Shown in pieces: positions 16,601-22,836 of a stretch of 26,425 nt of DNA (position 1 is its first letter; each line of letters starts with the position of its first letter). The stretch comes from CG1-02-35-72 sp045046885. Its GTDB lineage: Bacteria; Bacteroidota; Bacteroidia; Flavobacteriales; Flavobacteriaceae. Location of the stretch: contig JASFYX010000045.1 in assembly GCA_045046885.1 (NCBI GenBank), positions 1 through 26,425 on the forward strand, read 5' to 3'. The translations under genes and the position numbers were made by a program. The notes under the pieces are model-generated. The model worked only from the letters and a program-made list of their open reading frames with translations, did not search any database and had not been told where the DNA came from.

Positions 16601-17270
16601 ATACAATGTGGTTAATCCAGACCAGATTTGTGAAGAATATGGTGCTGATAGCTTGCGTTTATTTGAAATGTTTTTAGGGCCGCTTGAGCAATCAAAACCT
16701 TGGAAAACATCTGGTATTTCGGGTGTACACAGTTTTCTTAAAAAAATGTGGAAACTCTATCATTCCGGTGACAATGGCACTTTTTATGTTTCAAACGAAA
16801 CACCTACAAAAGAAGAATTTAAAACGCTTCATAAAACCATCAAAAAGGTTGAAGAAGACATCGAGAATTTTTCTTTTAACACTTCGGTGTCAACCTTTAT
16901 GATTGCTGTTAACGAGCTCACCGCTCTAAAATGTAACAAGCGGGCTATTTTAGAACCTTTAGCCGTCATAATAGAACCTTACGCGCCTCATATTGCTGAA
17001 GAGTTATGGGAGAAATTAGGAAACAAAGAGTCTATTTCTACTGCCGATTTTCCAAAATTTGAAGCTAAATATTTGGTAGAAAGCAACAAAATTTATCCGA
17101 TATCCTTTAATGGCAAAATGCGTTTTACAATGGAATTATCTTTAGATTTATCTAAAGACGACATTGAAAAAGCGGTTATGACACATCCTAAAACCCAACA
17201 GCAATTGCAAGGACGTACCCCTAAAAAAGTGATTGTAGTTCCGGGTAAAATTGTGAATATTGTAGGATAA
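13665..17270 (+). CDS. leuS: Leucyl-tRNA synthetase with in-frame palindromic-element insertions
   Basis: Class I synthetase charging tRNA-Leu; 1201 residues, about 260 longer than expected for Bacteroidota LeuRS. Catalytic HVGH is at 48-51 and KMSKS at 974-978. The lineage-typical region IEKEGNANV-like ... YRLTFLSETEVNWCPALGTVLANDEIVNG precedes the CP1 editing domain, which carries TTRPDT (465-470) and GTGAVMAVPCGDERDYAF. Between FKV (to 292) and DIEVFTTRPDT (from 460) lie 167 foreign residues: palindromic repeats around a DUF559 nuclease domain. A further 35-residue repeat insertion occupies about 931-965, just before KMSKS. Residues 809-890 are also expanded and lysine-rich, and 756-765 or so carry a short repeat. 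All insertions keep the frame, and every class I motif I can check is intact, so the gene is probably functional. One oddity is SSQYF where most LeuRS have SSWYF. The C-terminal tRNA-binding region ends VPGKIVNIVG as usual. Confidence 0.95.
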   Translation: MSYHFKDIEAKWQDRWAKNQTFKAQNNSDKPKFYVLDMFPYPSGAGLHVGHPLGYIASDIYARYKRHKGFNVMHPQGYDSFGLPAEQYAIQTGQHPAITTEANIKTYRKQLDKIGFSFDWSREVRTSDPKYYKWTQWIFIQLFNSWYNKTSDKSEDISTLISLFEKEGNANVKAACDDDIENFTVTEWQAFSDAQKQKILLKYRLTFLSETEVNWCPALGTVLANDEIVNGVSERGGHPVIRKKMMQWSMRITAYAQRLLDGLEKIDWPQPLKDSQKYWIGRSEGASVKFKVLSPPEASGLSEGKGVESAGYLTGNPETASLLLEKAKEMRANPTEAEAVLWQYLKGKKIGYKFRQQHLIGDYIVDFVCLSKRLVVEVDGKIHDSQIEKDQERTNFLGDKGFKVIRFKNEEVIGDVEGVIDEIKKILSLTLSEGKGTGGAESKSPSFEKVLPLGKDLGWDIEVFTTRPDTIFGVSFMTLAPEHELVSKITTSAQKEAVDAYIKATAKRSELERMADVKTISGVFTGAYAAHPFTGEKIPIWIGDYVLAGYGTGAVMAVPCGDERDYAFAKHFGLEIPNIFEGVDISEKAHEDKEGTKIANSDFLNGLTYKKAMKRIIYEIEQRGFGYGKINYRLRDAVFSRQRYWGEPFPVYYKEGMPQMIDAKYLPIKLPEVEKYLPTEDGKPPLGNATNWAWDVKQCSVVSNQLIDDQTIFPLELNTMPGWAGSSQYFNRYMDPQNEDEIFSQEAINYWQDVDLYIGGSEHATGHLLYSRFWQKFMFDKGLVPKDEFAKKLINQGMITGTSAFVYRINPHIWGSGIKKIKLENIPEVFVSKKITNILQKKESNFNNEEKKLFDKAISQIKKLENTLTEKYIESDSGLNGQVKLSISGNYLPIHCDVSFVNTSDELDIQAFRNWRVEYKEAIFIGENGKILSPALSEGKGADLKNEGELSPSLREGYRMGEGDKYIVGREVEKMSKSKYNVVNPDQICEEYGADSLRLFEMFLGPLEQSKPWKTSGISGVHSFLKKMWKLYHSGDNGTFYVSNETPTKEEFKTLHKTIKKVEEDIENFSFNTSVSTFMIAVNELTALKCNKRAILEPLAVIIEPYAPHIAEELWEKLGNKESISTADFPKFEAKYLVESNKIYPISFNGKMRFTMELSLDLSKDDIEKAVMTHPKTQQQLQGRTPKKVIVVPGKIVNIVG
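14550..14563. repeat. Nested 14-bp perfect palindrome inside the left repeat
   Basis: CCCGAAGCTTCGGG interrupts the left repeat. Removing CGAAGCTTCGGGAC restores a stretch like the other copies (TCCTATCCC ... CTTTCCGAAGGAAAG). It encodes PEASG in frame. It belongs to the CCCGA/TCGGG mini-palindrome type also found between genes in this window. Confidence 0.6.
14619..14950 (+). other. DUF559 (Vsr/PD-(D/E)XK-type) nuclease domain encoded inside leuS
   Basis: Residues about 320-428 of the leuS product read as a full DUF559 domain: LLLEKAKEMRANPTEAEAVLW, LKGKKIGYKFRQQHLIGDY, IVDFVCLSKRLVVEVDG, KIHDSQIEKDQERTNFL and GFKVIRFKNEEV. The putative active site is Asp366 (IVDF), Glu377 and Asp379 (VEVDG) and His383, all present. 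The family is related to very-short-patch-repair and PD-(D/E)XK endonucleases and usually occurs as stand-alone proteins of about 115-130 residues. An internal ATG at 14652 gives a possible separate start, but I see no promoter or ribosome site for it. It is continuous with the synthetase frame. Confidence 0.85.
16455..16559 (+). repeat. Second in-frame palindromic element in leuS, without nuclease
   Basis: TCCTATCCCC (16456-16465), hairpin CCCTTTCCGAAGGAAAGGG (16468-16486), a 30-nt spacer, hairpin TCCTTCCCTTAGGGAAGGA (16517-16535), then TATAGGATGGGA (16536-16547). It encodes about 35 extra residues (ILSPALSEGKG ... SLREGYRMGEGDK) between FIGENGK and YIVGREVEKMSKS. GENGK before and GEGDK after look like a degenerate target duplication. 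The repeat is read in the same frame as both copies in the upstream element (LSPPEASGLSEGKG, LSLTLSEGKG). Confidence 0.85.
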
Positions 17271-17433
17271 GCCCCTCTTTTACGTCTTAACGAGCCCCGA
17301 TTTATCGGGGTGTGGTTATCTCTTGAAGCTTATTACTCTTTATAAAAAGATTGTCCGCCCGAACGTGCCTTTTCGGTACAGGCAGGACACAGTCGCCCTT
17401 TCGACTCTCTTTGCAAAGATGTAAGAGGCTAAG

Positions 17434-17466
17434 AGTCAGGGCTTCACTCAAAGTGAAACCCTGACT
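17434..17466. repeat. Hairpin 1 downstream of leuS
   Basis: AGTCAGGGCTTCACT (17434-17448), loop CAA, AGTGAAACCCTGACT (17452-17466): 15 bp with a single G-T wobble. No T run follows, so it is not a standard intrinsic terminator. Confidence 0.75.
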
Positions 17467-17474
17467 TGTATAGT

Positions 17475-17508
17475 ATTGATACGATGACTCCAAAGTCATC
17501 GTATCAAT
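17475..17508. repeat. Hairpin 2 downstream of leuS
   Basis: ATTGATACGATGACT (17475-17489), loop CCAA, AGTCATCGTATCAAT (17494-17508): 15 bp with no mismatch, only 8 nt after hairpin 1. It is followed by TTAAAG, not a T run. Confidence 0.75.
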
Positions 17509-17755
17509 TTAAAGCTAATTCACTAAGGTCTTCACAAATCCCGATTTATTGGGGTGTGGTGATCTCATGAAAAGTTGTACAATTAATATAGAGATAGCCA
17601 CAATCGTCCTTTTAGTTCTCTTTCGCCAAGACGCGTTTGATAATATAGTTTTCTTTAACATAATTTTAAGAATTCTCGGGTGTTTATTTTTTATTTTCGA
17701 GACTTGTAATCTTCGCTAGATTTAATCAAACCAATCTAGTATAAAATAAACTAAT

Positions 17756-20266
17756 ATGATTCGTAAAATTTCAACTAAACTATTGCTTTTTGTGATGGTA
17801 TTTGCGGTAGTTGGTACCGTTGATGCTCAAAAGCGCAAAAAGAAAAAGAAAAAAGGAACTGTTACAAATGTAGCGCCAAAACCCAAACCAAAGAAACCTA
17901 AAAAAGGGGCTATTTTACCTTATGATAAAGTGGTAACTAAAAAGTTTACAACAGATGATGGTTTGTTTAAAGTTCATAAAAAAGACGACACCTATTTGTT
18001 TGAAATCCCCAATAATATGATGGATAAAGAGATGTTAATGGTAACGCGTATTGCCAAAACAGCTTCAGGCCTTGGTTTTGGTGGTGGTAAGCAAAATACG
18101 CAAGTATTGCGTTGGCAACGTCATGGTAAAAAAATACTTTTAAGAGTGGTTTCTTATAATGTGGTGGCCAATGATACACTGCCTATTCACGAGGCGGTTG
18201 TCAATTCAAATTTTGAACCTATTTTATACAGCTTTCCTATAAAAGCTTTTAATAAAGATACTACCGCTGTAGTTATTGATGCGACACCATTTTTTGCTAA
18301 AGATGTTCCAGCAATTGCCTTGCAGAGCAGAAGGCGAAAAGGTTTAAAAGTATCGCGTTTTGACGCTTCTAGATCTTATATAGAACGTATTAGTAGTTAC
18401 CCCAAAAATATTGAAGTCCGTCATGTAAAGACCTATTTTTCATCAAAACCTCCGTCAAATTCAAGTACGGGTTCTATTACTTTGATGTTTAGTAACTCTA
18501 TGATTTTGTTACCCGAAACCCCTATGAAACGTCGTATATTTGACCAGCGTGTAGGATGGTTTACATCAGGTCAAACCGATTACGGTTTACCCGATCAAAA
18601 AACAAAAACAGTCGAATTTTTAGACCGTTGGCGCTTAGAAGTTAAAGACGAAGATATCGCTAAATTTAAACGTGGCGAATTGGTTGTTCCTAAAAAACAA
18701 ATTGTTTATTATGTCGATCGTGCCACGCCCAAAAAATGGCGTAAATACATCAAACAAGGGATAGAAGATTGGCAAGTAGCTTTTGAAGCTGCCGGTTTTA
18801 AGGACGCTATCATTGCCAAAGACCCGCCTACTAAAGAAGAAGACCCCGATTGGTCGCCCGAAGATGTACGTTATTCAGTTGTGCGTTATTTGGCTTCGCC
18901 TATTCCTAATGCCAATGGTCCTCACGTAAGTGACCCAAGGTCTGGCGAAATATTAGAGAGCGATATCAATTGGTATCACAATGTTATGACGTTGATACAC
19001 GATTGGTTTTTTGTGCAAACGGCTGCTATAAATCCTGATGTGAGGAAACCTGAATTTGATGAAGCCTTAATGGGACAGTTAATCCGTTTTGTATCGTCTC
19101 ATGAAGTGGGTCATACAATGGGGTTACCACATAATATGGGGGCAAGCTCGGCCTATCCGGTTGACTCTTTGCGTTCGGCTACTTTTACTAAAAACAGTGG
19201 TACAGCACCCTCAATTATGGATTACGCCCGTTTTAATTATATAGCCCAACCGGGTGATAAAGGTGTCAAACTATTTCCAGGAATTGGTACTTACGACAAG
19301 TATGCTATTAGTTGGGGCTACCGTCCTATTTTAAACGCTAAAACAGCTGCTGATGAAAAGGAAACATTAGATGCTTGGATATTAAAACACGCCGGTGACC
19401 CGGTGTACAGATTTGGTCAACAACAAGTTGGCGATGTGGTAGATCCTAGCAGTCAGACAGAAGATTTAGGAGACGATGCCGTTAAAGCAGGGACTTATGG
19501 TATTGCCAATTTAAAACGCATTGTACCCAATTTAGCTAAGTGGACAGAAAAGAAAGGCGAAGATTACAGCGATTTAAAAACGATGTATGGTCAGGTTTTA
19601 AATCAATACAACCGCTATATGGGTCATGCCGCTTCTAATATAGGAGGTGTGTATGAAAACTACAAAGCTTTTGGTCAAAAGGGAGCTGTTTATACGCCCG
19701 TTTCAAAAACACGTCAACGTAGAAATATGCAGTTTTTACAGGCGCAATTGTTTAAAACCCCCAAGTGGCTTATCAATAAAGATTTATTCAGTAAAACAGA
19801 ATATTCGGGTAACGTAGAGCGTATTCGTGCTATACAAGAGCGCAGTTTAAGAGGTTTGTTGAGTATTGGTCGTATGGGTAGATTGATAGAAAATGCTGCT
19901 TCAAATGGTAGCAAAGCCTATTCTTTGGTGAATATGATGGATGACTTACGACGTGGTATTTGGTCTGAATTAAGCACCGGTCGCAGTATTGACACCTATC
20001 GTCGTAACTTACAGCGGGCTTATATTGACCGTATGAACTATTTAATGACGGTAAAAAAACAACCCAAATTGTTAAACTTTGGTCGTTATACAAAAGGGAC
20101 TAAGGTTAATATCAGTCAGTCTGATATTCGCGCGGTTGTGCGTGGAGAGCTCAATATTTTAAAACGCGCTATTGGCAAGGCTATTGCCAATGCGCCAAAC
20201 AGAATAACACGTTACCATTTACAAGATGCTAAAAAACGTATTGAAAATATTTTAGATCCTAAATAA
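17756..20266 (+). CDS. Secreted zinc-dependent metalloprotease (DUF5117/DUF4953-type metzincin)
   Basis: An 836-residue exported protease. The signal peptide ends near residue 24 (VVGTVDAQ) and is followed by a very basic stretch (KRKKKKKKG). A DUF5118/DUF5117-like N-terminal half (PNNMMDKEMLMVTRIAKT ... RRIFDQRVGWFTSG) leads to the catalytic domain with HEVGHTMGLPH: zinc ligands His449, His453 and His459, catalytic Glu450. SIMDYARFNY downstream is a plausible Met-turn, making it a metzincin. The C-terminal half is helical. It has no T9SS sorting domain or lipobox, so it is probably periplasmic or released by other means. The family is widespread in Bacteroidota with largely unassigned substrates. 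It is transcribed alone and ends at a terminator. Confidence 0.9.
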   Translation: MIRKISTKLLLFVMVFAVVGTVDAQKRKKKKKKGTVTNVAPKPKPKKPKKGAILPYDKVVTKKFTTDDGLFKVHKKDDTYLFEIPNNMMDKEMLMVTRIAKTASGLGFGGGKQNTQVLRWQRHGKKILLRVVSYNVVANDTLPIHEAVVNSNFEPILYSFPIKAFNKDTTAVVIDATPFFAKDVPAIALQSRRRKGLKVSRFDASRSYIERISSYPKNIEVRHVKTYFSSKPPSNSSTGSITLMFSNSMILLPETPMKRRIFDQRVGWFTSGQTDYGLPDQKTKTVEFLDRWRLEVKDEDIAKFKRGELVVPKKQIVYYVDRATPKKWRKYIKQGIEDWQVAFEAAGFKDAIIAKDPPTKEEDPDWSPEDVRYSVVRYLASPIPNANGPHVSDPRSGEILESDINWYHNVMTLIHDWFFVQTAAINPDVRKPEFDEALMGQLIRFVSSHEVGHTMGLPHNMGASSAYPVDSLRSATFTKNSGTAPSIMDYARFNYIAQPGDKGVKLFPGIGTYDKYAISWGYRPILNAKTAADEKETLDAWILKHAGDPVYRFGQQQVGDVVDPSSQTEDLGDDAVKAGTYGIANLKRIVPNLAKWTEKKGEDYSDLKTMYGQVLNQYNRYMGHAASNIGGVYENYKAFGQKGAVYTPVSKTRQRRNMQFLQAQLFKTPKWLINKDLFSKTEYSGNVERIRAIQERSLRGLLSIGRMGRLIENAASNGSKAYSLVNMMDDLRRGIWSELSTGRSIDTYRRNLQRAYIDRMNYLMTVKKQPKLLNFGRYTKGTKVNISQSDIRAVVRGELNILKRAIGKAIANAPNRITRYHLQDAKKRIENILDPK

Positions 20267-20289
20267 TTATCAATAAACTTATTTTTAAG

Positions 20290-20317
20290 AAGGCTGTCTT
20301 TTAAGATGGCCTTTTTT
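20290..20317 (+). terminator. Terminator of the metalloprotease gene
   Basis: AAGGCTGTCTT (20290-20300), loop TT, AAGATGGCCTT (20303-20313): 11 bp with two wobbles, then a T run to 20317. It lies 24 nt after the stop codon. Confidence 0.8.
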
Positions 20318-20488
20318 GATTTAAAGATAATTTTAATACAATTTTAGGAGTTACGCTTATCGGGTTGGGTAAGATTTGTGCGACCTAAATTCCGTAGCCC
20401 CGACATTTCGGGGTTCGGTTGTTCAAATCGTTTGTTATTATGTTTGTCGTTTTCCTTGTTTAAGTTTGAGCATAAATTTTATACGTGG

Positions 20489-20791
20489 TTAGGCAACGTT
20501 TTTATTTCCAAACTGTTTTATGTTCTTTAGCTCAAAATATTTTATTCCAATTTCTTCTTCAATATCGAAGTCGTCTTGAATTCCAAGCCAGAATTTAGCA
20601 GAGTTTCCAAAATACTTACTTAATCTTAAGGCAGTGTCAGCAGTTATTCTACGGTTTCCTTTAATAATTTCAGAAATTCGAGTTTGAGGAATATTCAGGT
20701 CTTTAGAAAGTCGGTAAGCTGTTATTTCTAAAGGTTTAAGAAATTCATAAAGCAAGATTTCTCCAGGATGTACATTTGCTAATTTTTCCAT
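20489..20791 (-). CDS. higA: HigA-type antitoxin (XRE family)
   Basis: A 100-residue antitoxin if started at the ATG at 20791 (MEKLANVHPGEIL), the start usual in this family. A longer reading from 20815 would overlap the toxin end by 14 nt. The HTH motif is in ITAYRLSKDLNIPQTRISEIIKGNRRITADTALRLSKYFG, the standard HigA addiction-module pattern, followed by the SAKFWLGIQDDFDI motif. It binds and neutralises the upstream toxin and usually represses the shared promoter. The gene order toxin then antitoxin is characteristic of higBA. The final codons and the TAA lie inside an AACGTTGCCTAAC sequence that recurs, inverted, upstream of the toxin. Confidence 0.9.
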   Translation of the reverse strand: MEKLANVHPGEILLYEFLKPLEITAYRLSKDLNIPQTRISEIIKGNRRITADTALRLSKYFGNSAKFWLGIQDDFDIEEEIGIKYFELKNIKQFGNKNVA

Positions 20792-20801
20792 TTTATACTT
20801 T

Positions 20802-21083
20802 TTAGTGATAATCAATTATTTCTACTTTACTAGCATTTCTATTGTCCCAAATGAAAATAATTCTCCATTGTTTGTTAATTCGTATACTGTAAAATCCATT
20901 TAGATTTCCAGTTAATTTTTCAAGTCTATTGGAAGGTGGAATTCTCAAGTCGATAATATCTTGAGAGTTATTCAGCATTCTCAATTTTCGCCGACCTATA
21001 TTTTGAATTTCAATAGGCATTTTTTTTACCCTAATTCCATTCCAAATTTTTTCTGTCTCTTTCGAGCCAAAGGATATAATCAT
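20802..21083 (-). CDS. higB: HigB-type toxin (RelE/ParE superfamily)
   Basis: A 93-residue toxin from the ATG at 21083 (MIISFGSKETEKIWNG). A GTG at 21092 would add MKD but lies inside the predicted promoter/operator, so the ATG is preferred. RRKLRMLNNSQDIIDLRIPPSNRLEKL, NGFYSIRINKQWRIIFIW and the C-terminal VEIIDYH are the HigB/RelE-like signature. Members cleave mRNA, usually on the ribosome; the C-terminal His and the Arg of WRIIF are the usual functional residues. It lies 10 nt before the antitoxin start and is co-transcribed with it. Small, complete and apparently intact. Confidence 0.9.
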   Translation of the reverse strand: MIISFGSKETEKIWNGIRVKKMPIEIQNIGRRKLRMLNNSQDIIDLRIPPSNRLEKLTGNLNGFYSIRINKQWRIIFIWDNRNASKVEIIDYH

Positions 21084-21091
21084 ATCTTTCA

Positions 21092-21135
21092 CGTTACTAA
21101 CGCCAAAAGTAAGTAATCTATTTGGGTTGTCAAAA
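21092..21135 (-). promoter_or_regulatory. higBA promoter with palindromic operator candidate
   Basis: On the minus strand TTTTG (21135-21131), a 19-nt spacer, and TACTTTTG (21111-21104), an exact TAnnTTTG. The predicted start is near 21098. CGTTACTAACG (21092-21102), two 5-bp arms around one base, sits right at that start, where autorepression by HigA would be expected. Confidence 0.6.
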
Positions 21136-21271
21136 TTTTTCCTCGAAATGTTGCCTAATGTTAAGATATGGGCTAGTTTTAATAATCCATATCATACTAT
21201 ATCTGTCAAAGATAGGTAAAATAGGAGCTAATTATTTCTTAAAACAAAAGCAATAAAAATAAAGTAAATTA

Positions 21272-21372
21272 CTATTCTCGATACAGTTTTTGTTTGTCGT
21301 CACTTCGAGTTTTTCAAAATTTTAATTTTGAAAAAGTATTGAGAAGTCATTAACAAAAACTACTCGAATTGA
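21272..21372. repeat. Imperfect intergenic palindrome with a perfect 12-bp central hairpin
   Basis: The centre is TTTTTCAAAATT (21310-21321), TT, AATTTTGAAAAA (21324-21335). Further out GTTTTTGTT (21285-21293) pairs with AACAAAAAC (21352-21360), and CACTTCGAG / TATTGAGAAGTC form the middle arms. The CACTTCGAG ... GAGAAGTC plan is a dispersed noncoding repeat type I know from Flavobacteriaceae. It lies just beyond the stop of the EEP-family gene and may end its transcript. The rest of 21093-21381 holds the higBA promoter and no gene. Confidence 0.5.
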
Positions 21373-21381
21373 TGGAATTTT

Positions 21382-22356
21382 TTATTTCAACTTAAAGGTC
21401 ATCAGTAGCGGTAAATGGTCTGAAGCGTCGCCCATTTCGGATACAACACGGCTACTGACTTCTGCTATAAAATTTTTATTGTAAAAAATATAATCAATCC
21501 GTTTAACGGGTTTTACAGAACTATAGGTATTGGGGTAGTGTGTGTTATAAGCCGCTATACCAATATTGGCACTCTTTATTATAGGTGTAATACTTGCGTT
21601 TGGGTATTTAATATCGCTGTTAAAGTCGCCCACTAAAAGTGTCGGGTAATCATCTTTATAAGAATTATATAATTTAAGGACTCTTTTAGTTTGTAGCATA
21701 CGTGTGGTCTTGTCAAAAGCTTCTAAGTGGACATTTATTATGACGAGCGTTTTACCTTCTATATCTATTTTATCTACCTGTGCCAAGCGGTCTAAATAAA
21801 AGGCTGTTCTGTAAAAAGGCGCATCGGCTACAGCTTTTAAAACAATGCGGTCTTGTTTTTTTATAGGATATTTACTCAGTACAGATTGTCCAGAATACAC
21901 ACGTCCGAATTGCACGGAAATAGGCCAATAAGGGAAAGGTAAATAACGTTTGTCCCAATTGACGGATTGTCCTATAAAAGGATAGCCCAATTTTGCAATT
22001 TCTAGTTGTTGATTGACGTCATAAGAACGAGAAGCGGCAAAATCAATTTCCTGAAAAGCCAGAATGTCAATATTTAAAGGTTTTAAAACCAATTTAACTT
22101 GTTCTAGATTATTATCGAAAAGTGATTTGGGTTTGGCTACGGGTAGATTGTTGGTCATCCCGCTAAGGTATCCTATATTATAGGTAGCAATACTAAAAAT
22201 AGAATCGGTTGAATGCGTAATATTTGTATTGCGTGTTATGATTTTATTTTTATCCTTTAAGGGGTTTACACTTGAAGAACCCCAGAAGAAGAAGCCAGTA
22301 ATTAAGCTAAATACTATAAAAAAAAATTGGAAAATAATTTTAATTGAATGCTTCAT
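21382..22356 (-). CDS. Endonuclease/exonuclease/phosphatase (EEP) family protein
   Basis: A 324-residue member of the DNase I/EEP superfamily. Residues 8-26 form a hydrophobic N-terminal segment (signal anchor or signal peptide), so the enzyme acts outside the cytoplasm. Catalytic-site residues in order: Asn60 (ATYNIGYLSG), Glu103 (FQEIDFAASRSYD), His210 with Asn208 (INVHLEAFD), Asp244 and Asn246 (VGDFNSD), Asp288 (RIDYIFYN), Asp313-His314 (SDHLPLLM). All are present. The family includes nucleases, sphingomyelinases and phosphoinositide phosphatases; the substrate cannot be decided. It is divergent from rpsU across 112 nt and has a weak TATATTTA -7 box. Confidence 0.87.
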   Translation of the reverse strand: MKHSIKIIFQFFFIVFSLITGFFFWGSSSVNPLKDKNKIITRNTNITHSTDSIFSIATYNIGYLSGMTNNLPVAKPKSLFDNNLEQVKLVLKPLNIDILAFQEIDFAASRSYDVNQQLEIAKLGYPFIGQSVNWDKRYLPFPYWPISVQFGRVYSGQSVLSKYPIKKQDRIVLKAVADAPFYRTAFYLDRLAQVDKIDIEGKTLVIINVHLEAFDKTTRMLQTKRVLKLYNSYKDDYPTLLVGDFNSDIKYPNASITPIIKSANIGIAAYNTHYPNTYSSVKPVKRIDYIFYNKNFIAEVSSRVVSEMGDASDHLPLLMTFKLK

Positions 22357-22409
22357 CGAGAGAAAGTAAAATTAAATAAAAATAAAATTTTTAAAAGTGT
22401 AAATATATG

Positions 22410-22417
22410 TATATTTG
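22410..22417 (+). promoter_or_regulatory. rpsU -7 box (TATATTTG)
   Basis: An exact TAnnTTTG match 51 nt before the rpsU ATG; predicted start near 22423, giving a leader of about 45 nt that contains the Shine-Dalgarno sequence. The -33 region is only T-rich. Confidence 0.6.
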
Positions 22418-22450
22418 CAACCCGAAATAATAATCTTAAAAAGAACAGAT

Positions 22451-22460
22451 GAAAGGAGGT
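22451..22460 (+). promoter_or_regulatory. Extended Shine-Dalgarno sequence of rpsU
   Basis: GAAAGGAGGT complements ten bases of the 16S rRNA 3' end (ACCUCCUUUC), ending 8 nt before the ATG at 22469. No other gene in the window has anything comparable. In Bacteroidota the anti-SD is masked on the ribosome with bS21 taking part, and rpsU is a known exception that uses a strong SD for autoregulation. Confidence 0.85.
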
Positions 22461-22468
22461 GCCTACTT

Positions 22469-22666
22469 ATGTTAATTATTCCTGTAAAAGACGGAGAAAA
22501 CATAGACAGAGCTTTAAAACGTTTCAAACGCAAGTTTGACAGAACAAAGACTATGAGAAACTTACGCGAACGCAAACAATTCTCAAAACCTTCTGTTGTA
22601 AAAAGAGCTCGAAACATTAAAGCTTCTTACGTACAACGCAAAAGAACAGCCGAAGAACAAGCTTAG
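22469..22666 (+). CDS. rpsU: 30S ribosomal protein bS21
   Basis: A 65-residue basic small-subunit protein, start MLIIPVKDGENIDRALKRFKRKFDRTKTMRNLRERKQFSKPSVVKRARNI broken here only for length. The ATG at 22469 is chosen because it follows the SD with 8-nt spacing and gives the family N-terminus; an upstream in-frame ATG at 22415 would start inside the promoter. bS21 sits near the 16S 3' end and in Bacteroidota helps hide the anti-SD, so the strong SD suggests feedback: ribosomes lacking bS21 translate rpsU best. It is monocistronic, with its own promoter and a perfect terminator. Confidence 0.95.
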   Translation: MLIIPVKDGENIDRALKRFKRKFDRTKTMRNLRERKQFSKPSVVKRARNIKASYVQRKRTAEEQA

Positions 22667-22691
22667 TTTTTAAAACAATATAATATTCAAG

Positions 22692-22722
22692 ACCTCAGTT
22701 AATTTTTTAACTGAGGTTTTTT
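22692..22722 (+). terminator. rpsU terminator
   Basis: ACCTCAGTTAA (22692-22702), loop TTTT, TTAACTGAGGT (22707-22717), then T to 22722: a perfect 11-bp stem with a T tract, 26 nt after the stop. Confidence 0.92.
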
Positions 22723-22836
22723 GTTGCGCTAAAAGTAAATTTTTGTTATAATTAATTTGTGATTAATGTGTTATCTTAAAATATTTTGTTAAATTGGGAG
22801 TCCCTAGCAATTATTATTGACTTAAATTACCCGATT

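Larger units (their letters stand above)
17271..17755. repeat. Intergenic region with degenerate direct repeats and two perfect hairpins
   Basis: No gene is supported in these 485 nt. Two degenerate direct copies begin CCCGATTTATCGGGGTG (17292 onward) and CCCGATTTATTGGGGTG (17542 onward), each followed by GTGGTnATCTC and later by a CGyCCTTTnnnnTCTCTTT stretch (17391 and 17606). Between them lie two adjacent hairpins, annotated separately. A short inverted repeat CTAGATT/AATCTAG (17716-17739) lies just before the metalloprotease gene, around a weak TAGATTTA -7 box. Confidence 0.6.

Noticed and set aside
17302..17499. 65-codon minus-strand ORF downstream of leuS
   Set aside because: It lies across the repeats and hairpins and has no recognisable domain or start signal.
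17271..17755. CRISPR array
   Set aside because: The repeats are few, degenerate and unevenly spaced, with no cas genes in the window.
20792..20815. Longer HigA start at 20815
   Set aside because: It would add MIITKKYK and overlap the toxin stop; MEKLANVHPGEIL is the usual family N-terminus.
22372..22617. 81-codon minus-strand ORF over rpsU
   Set aside because: Antisense shadow of rpsU.
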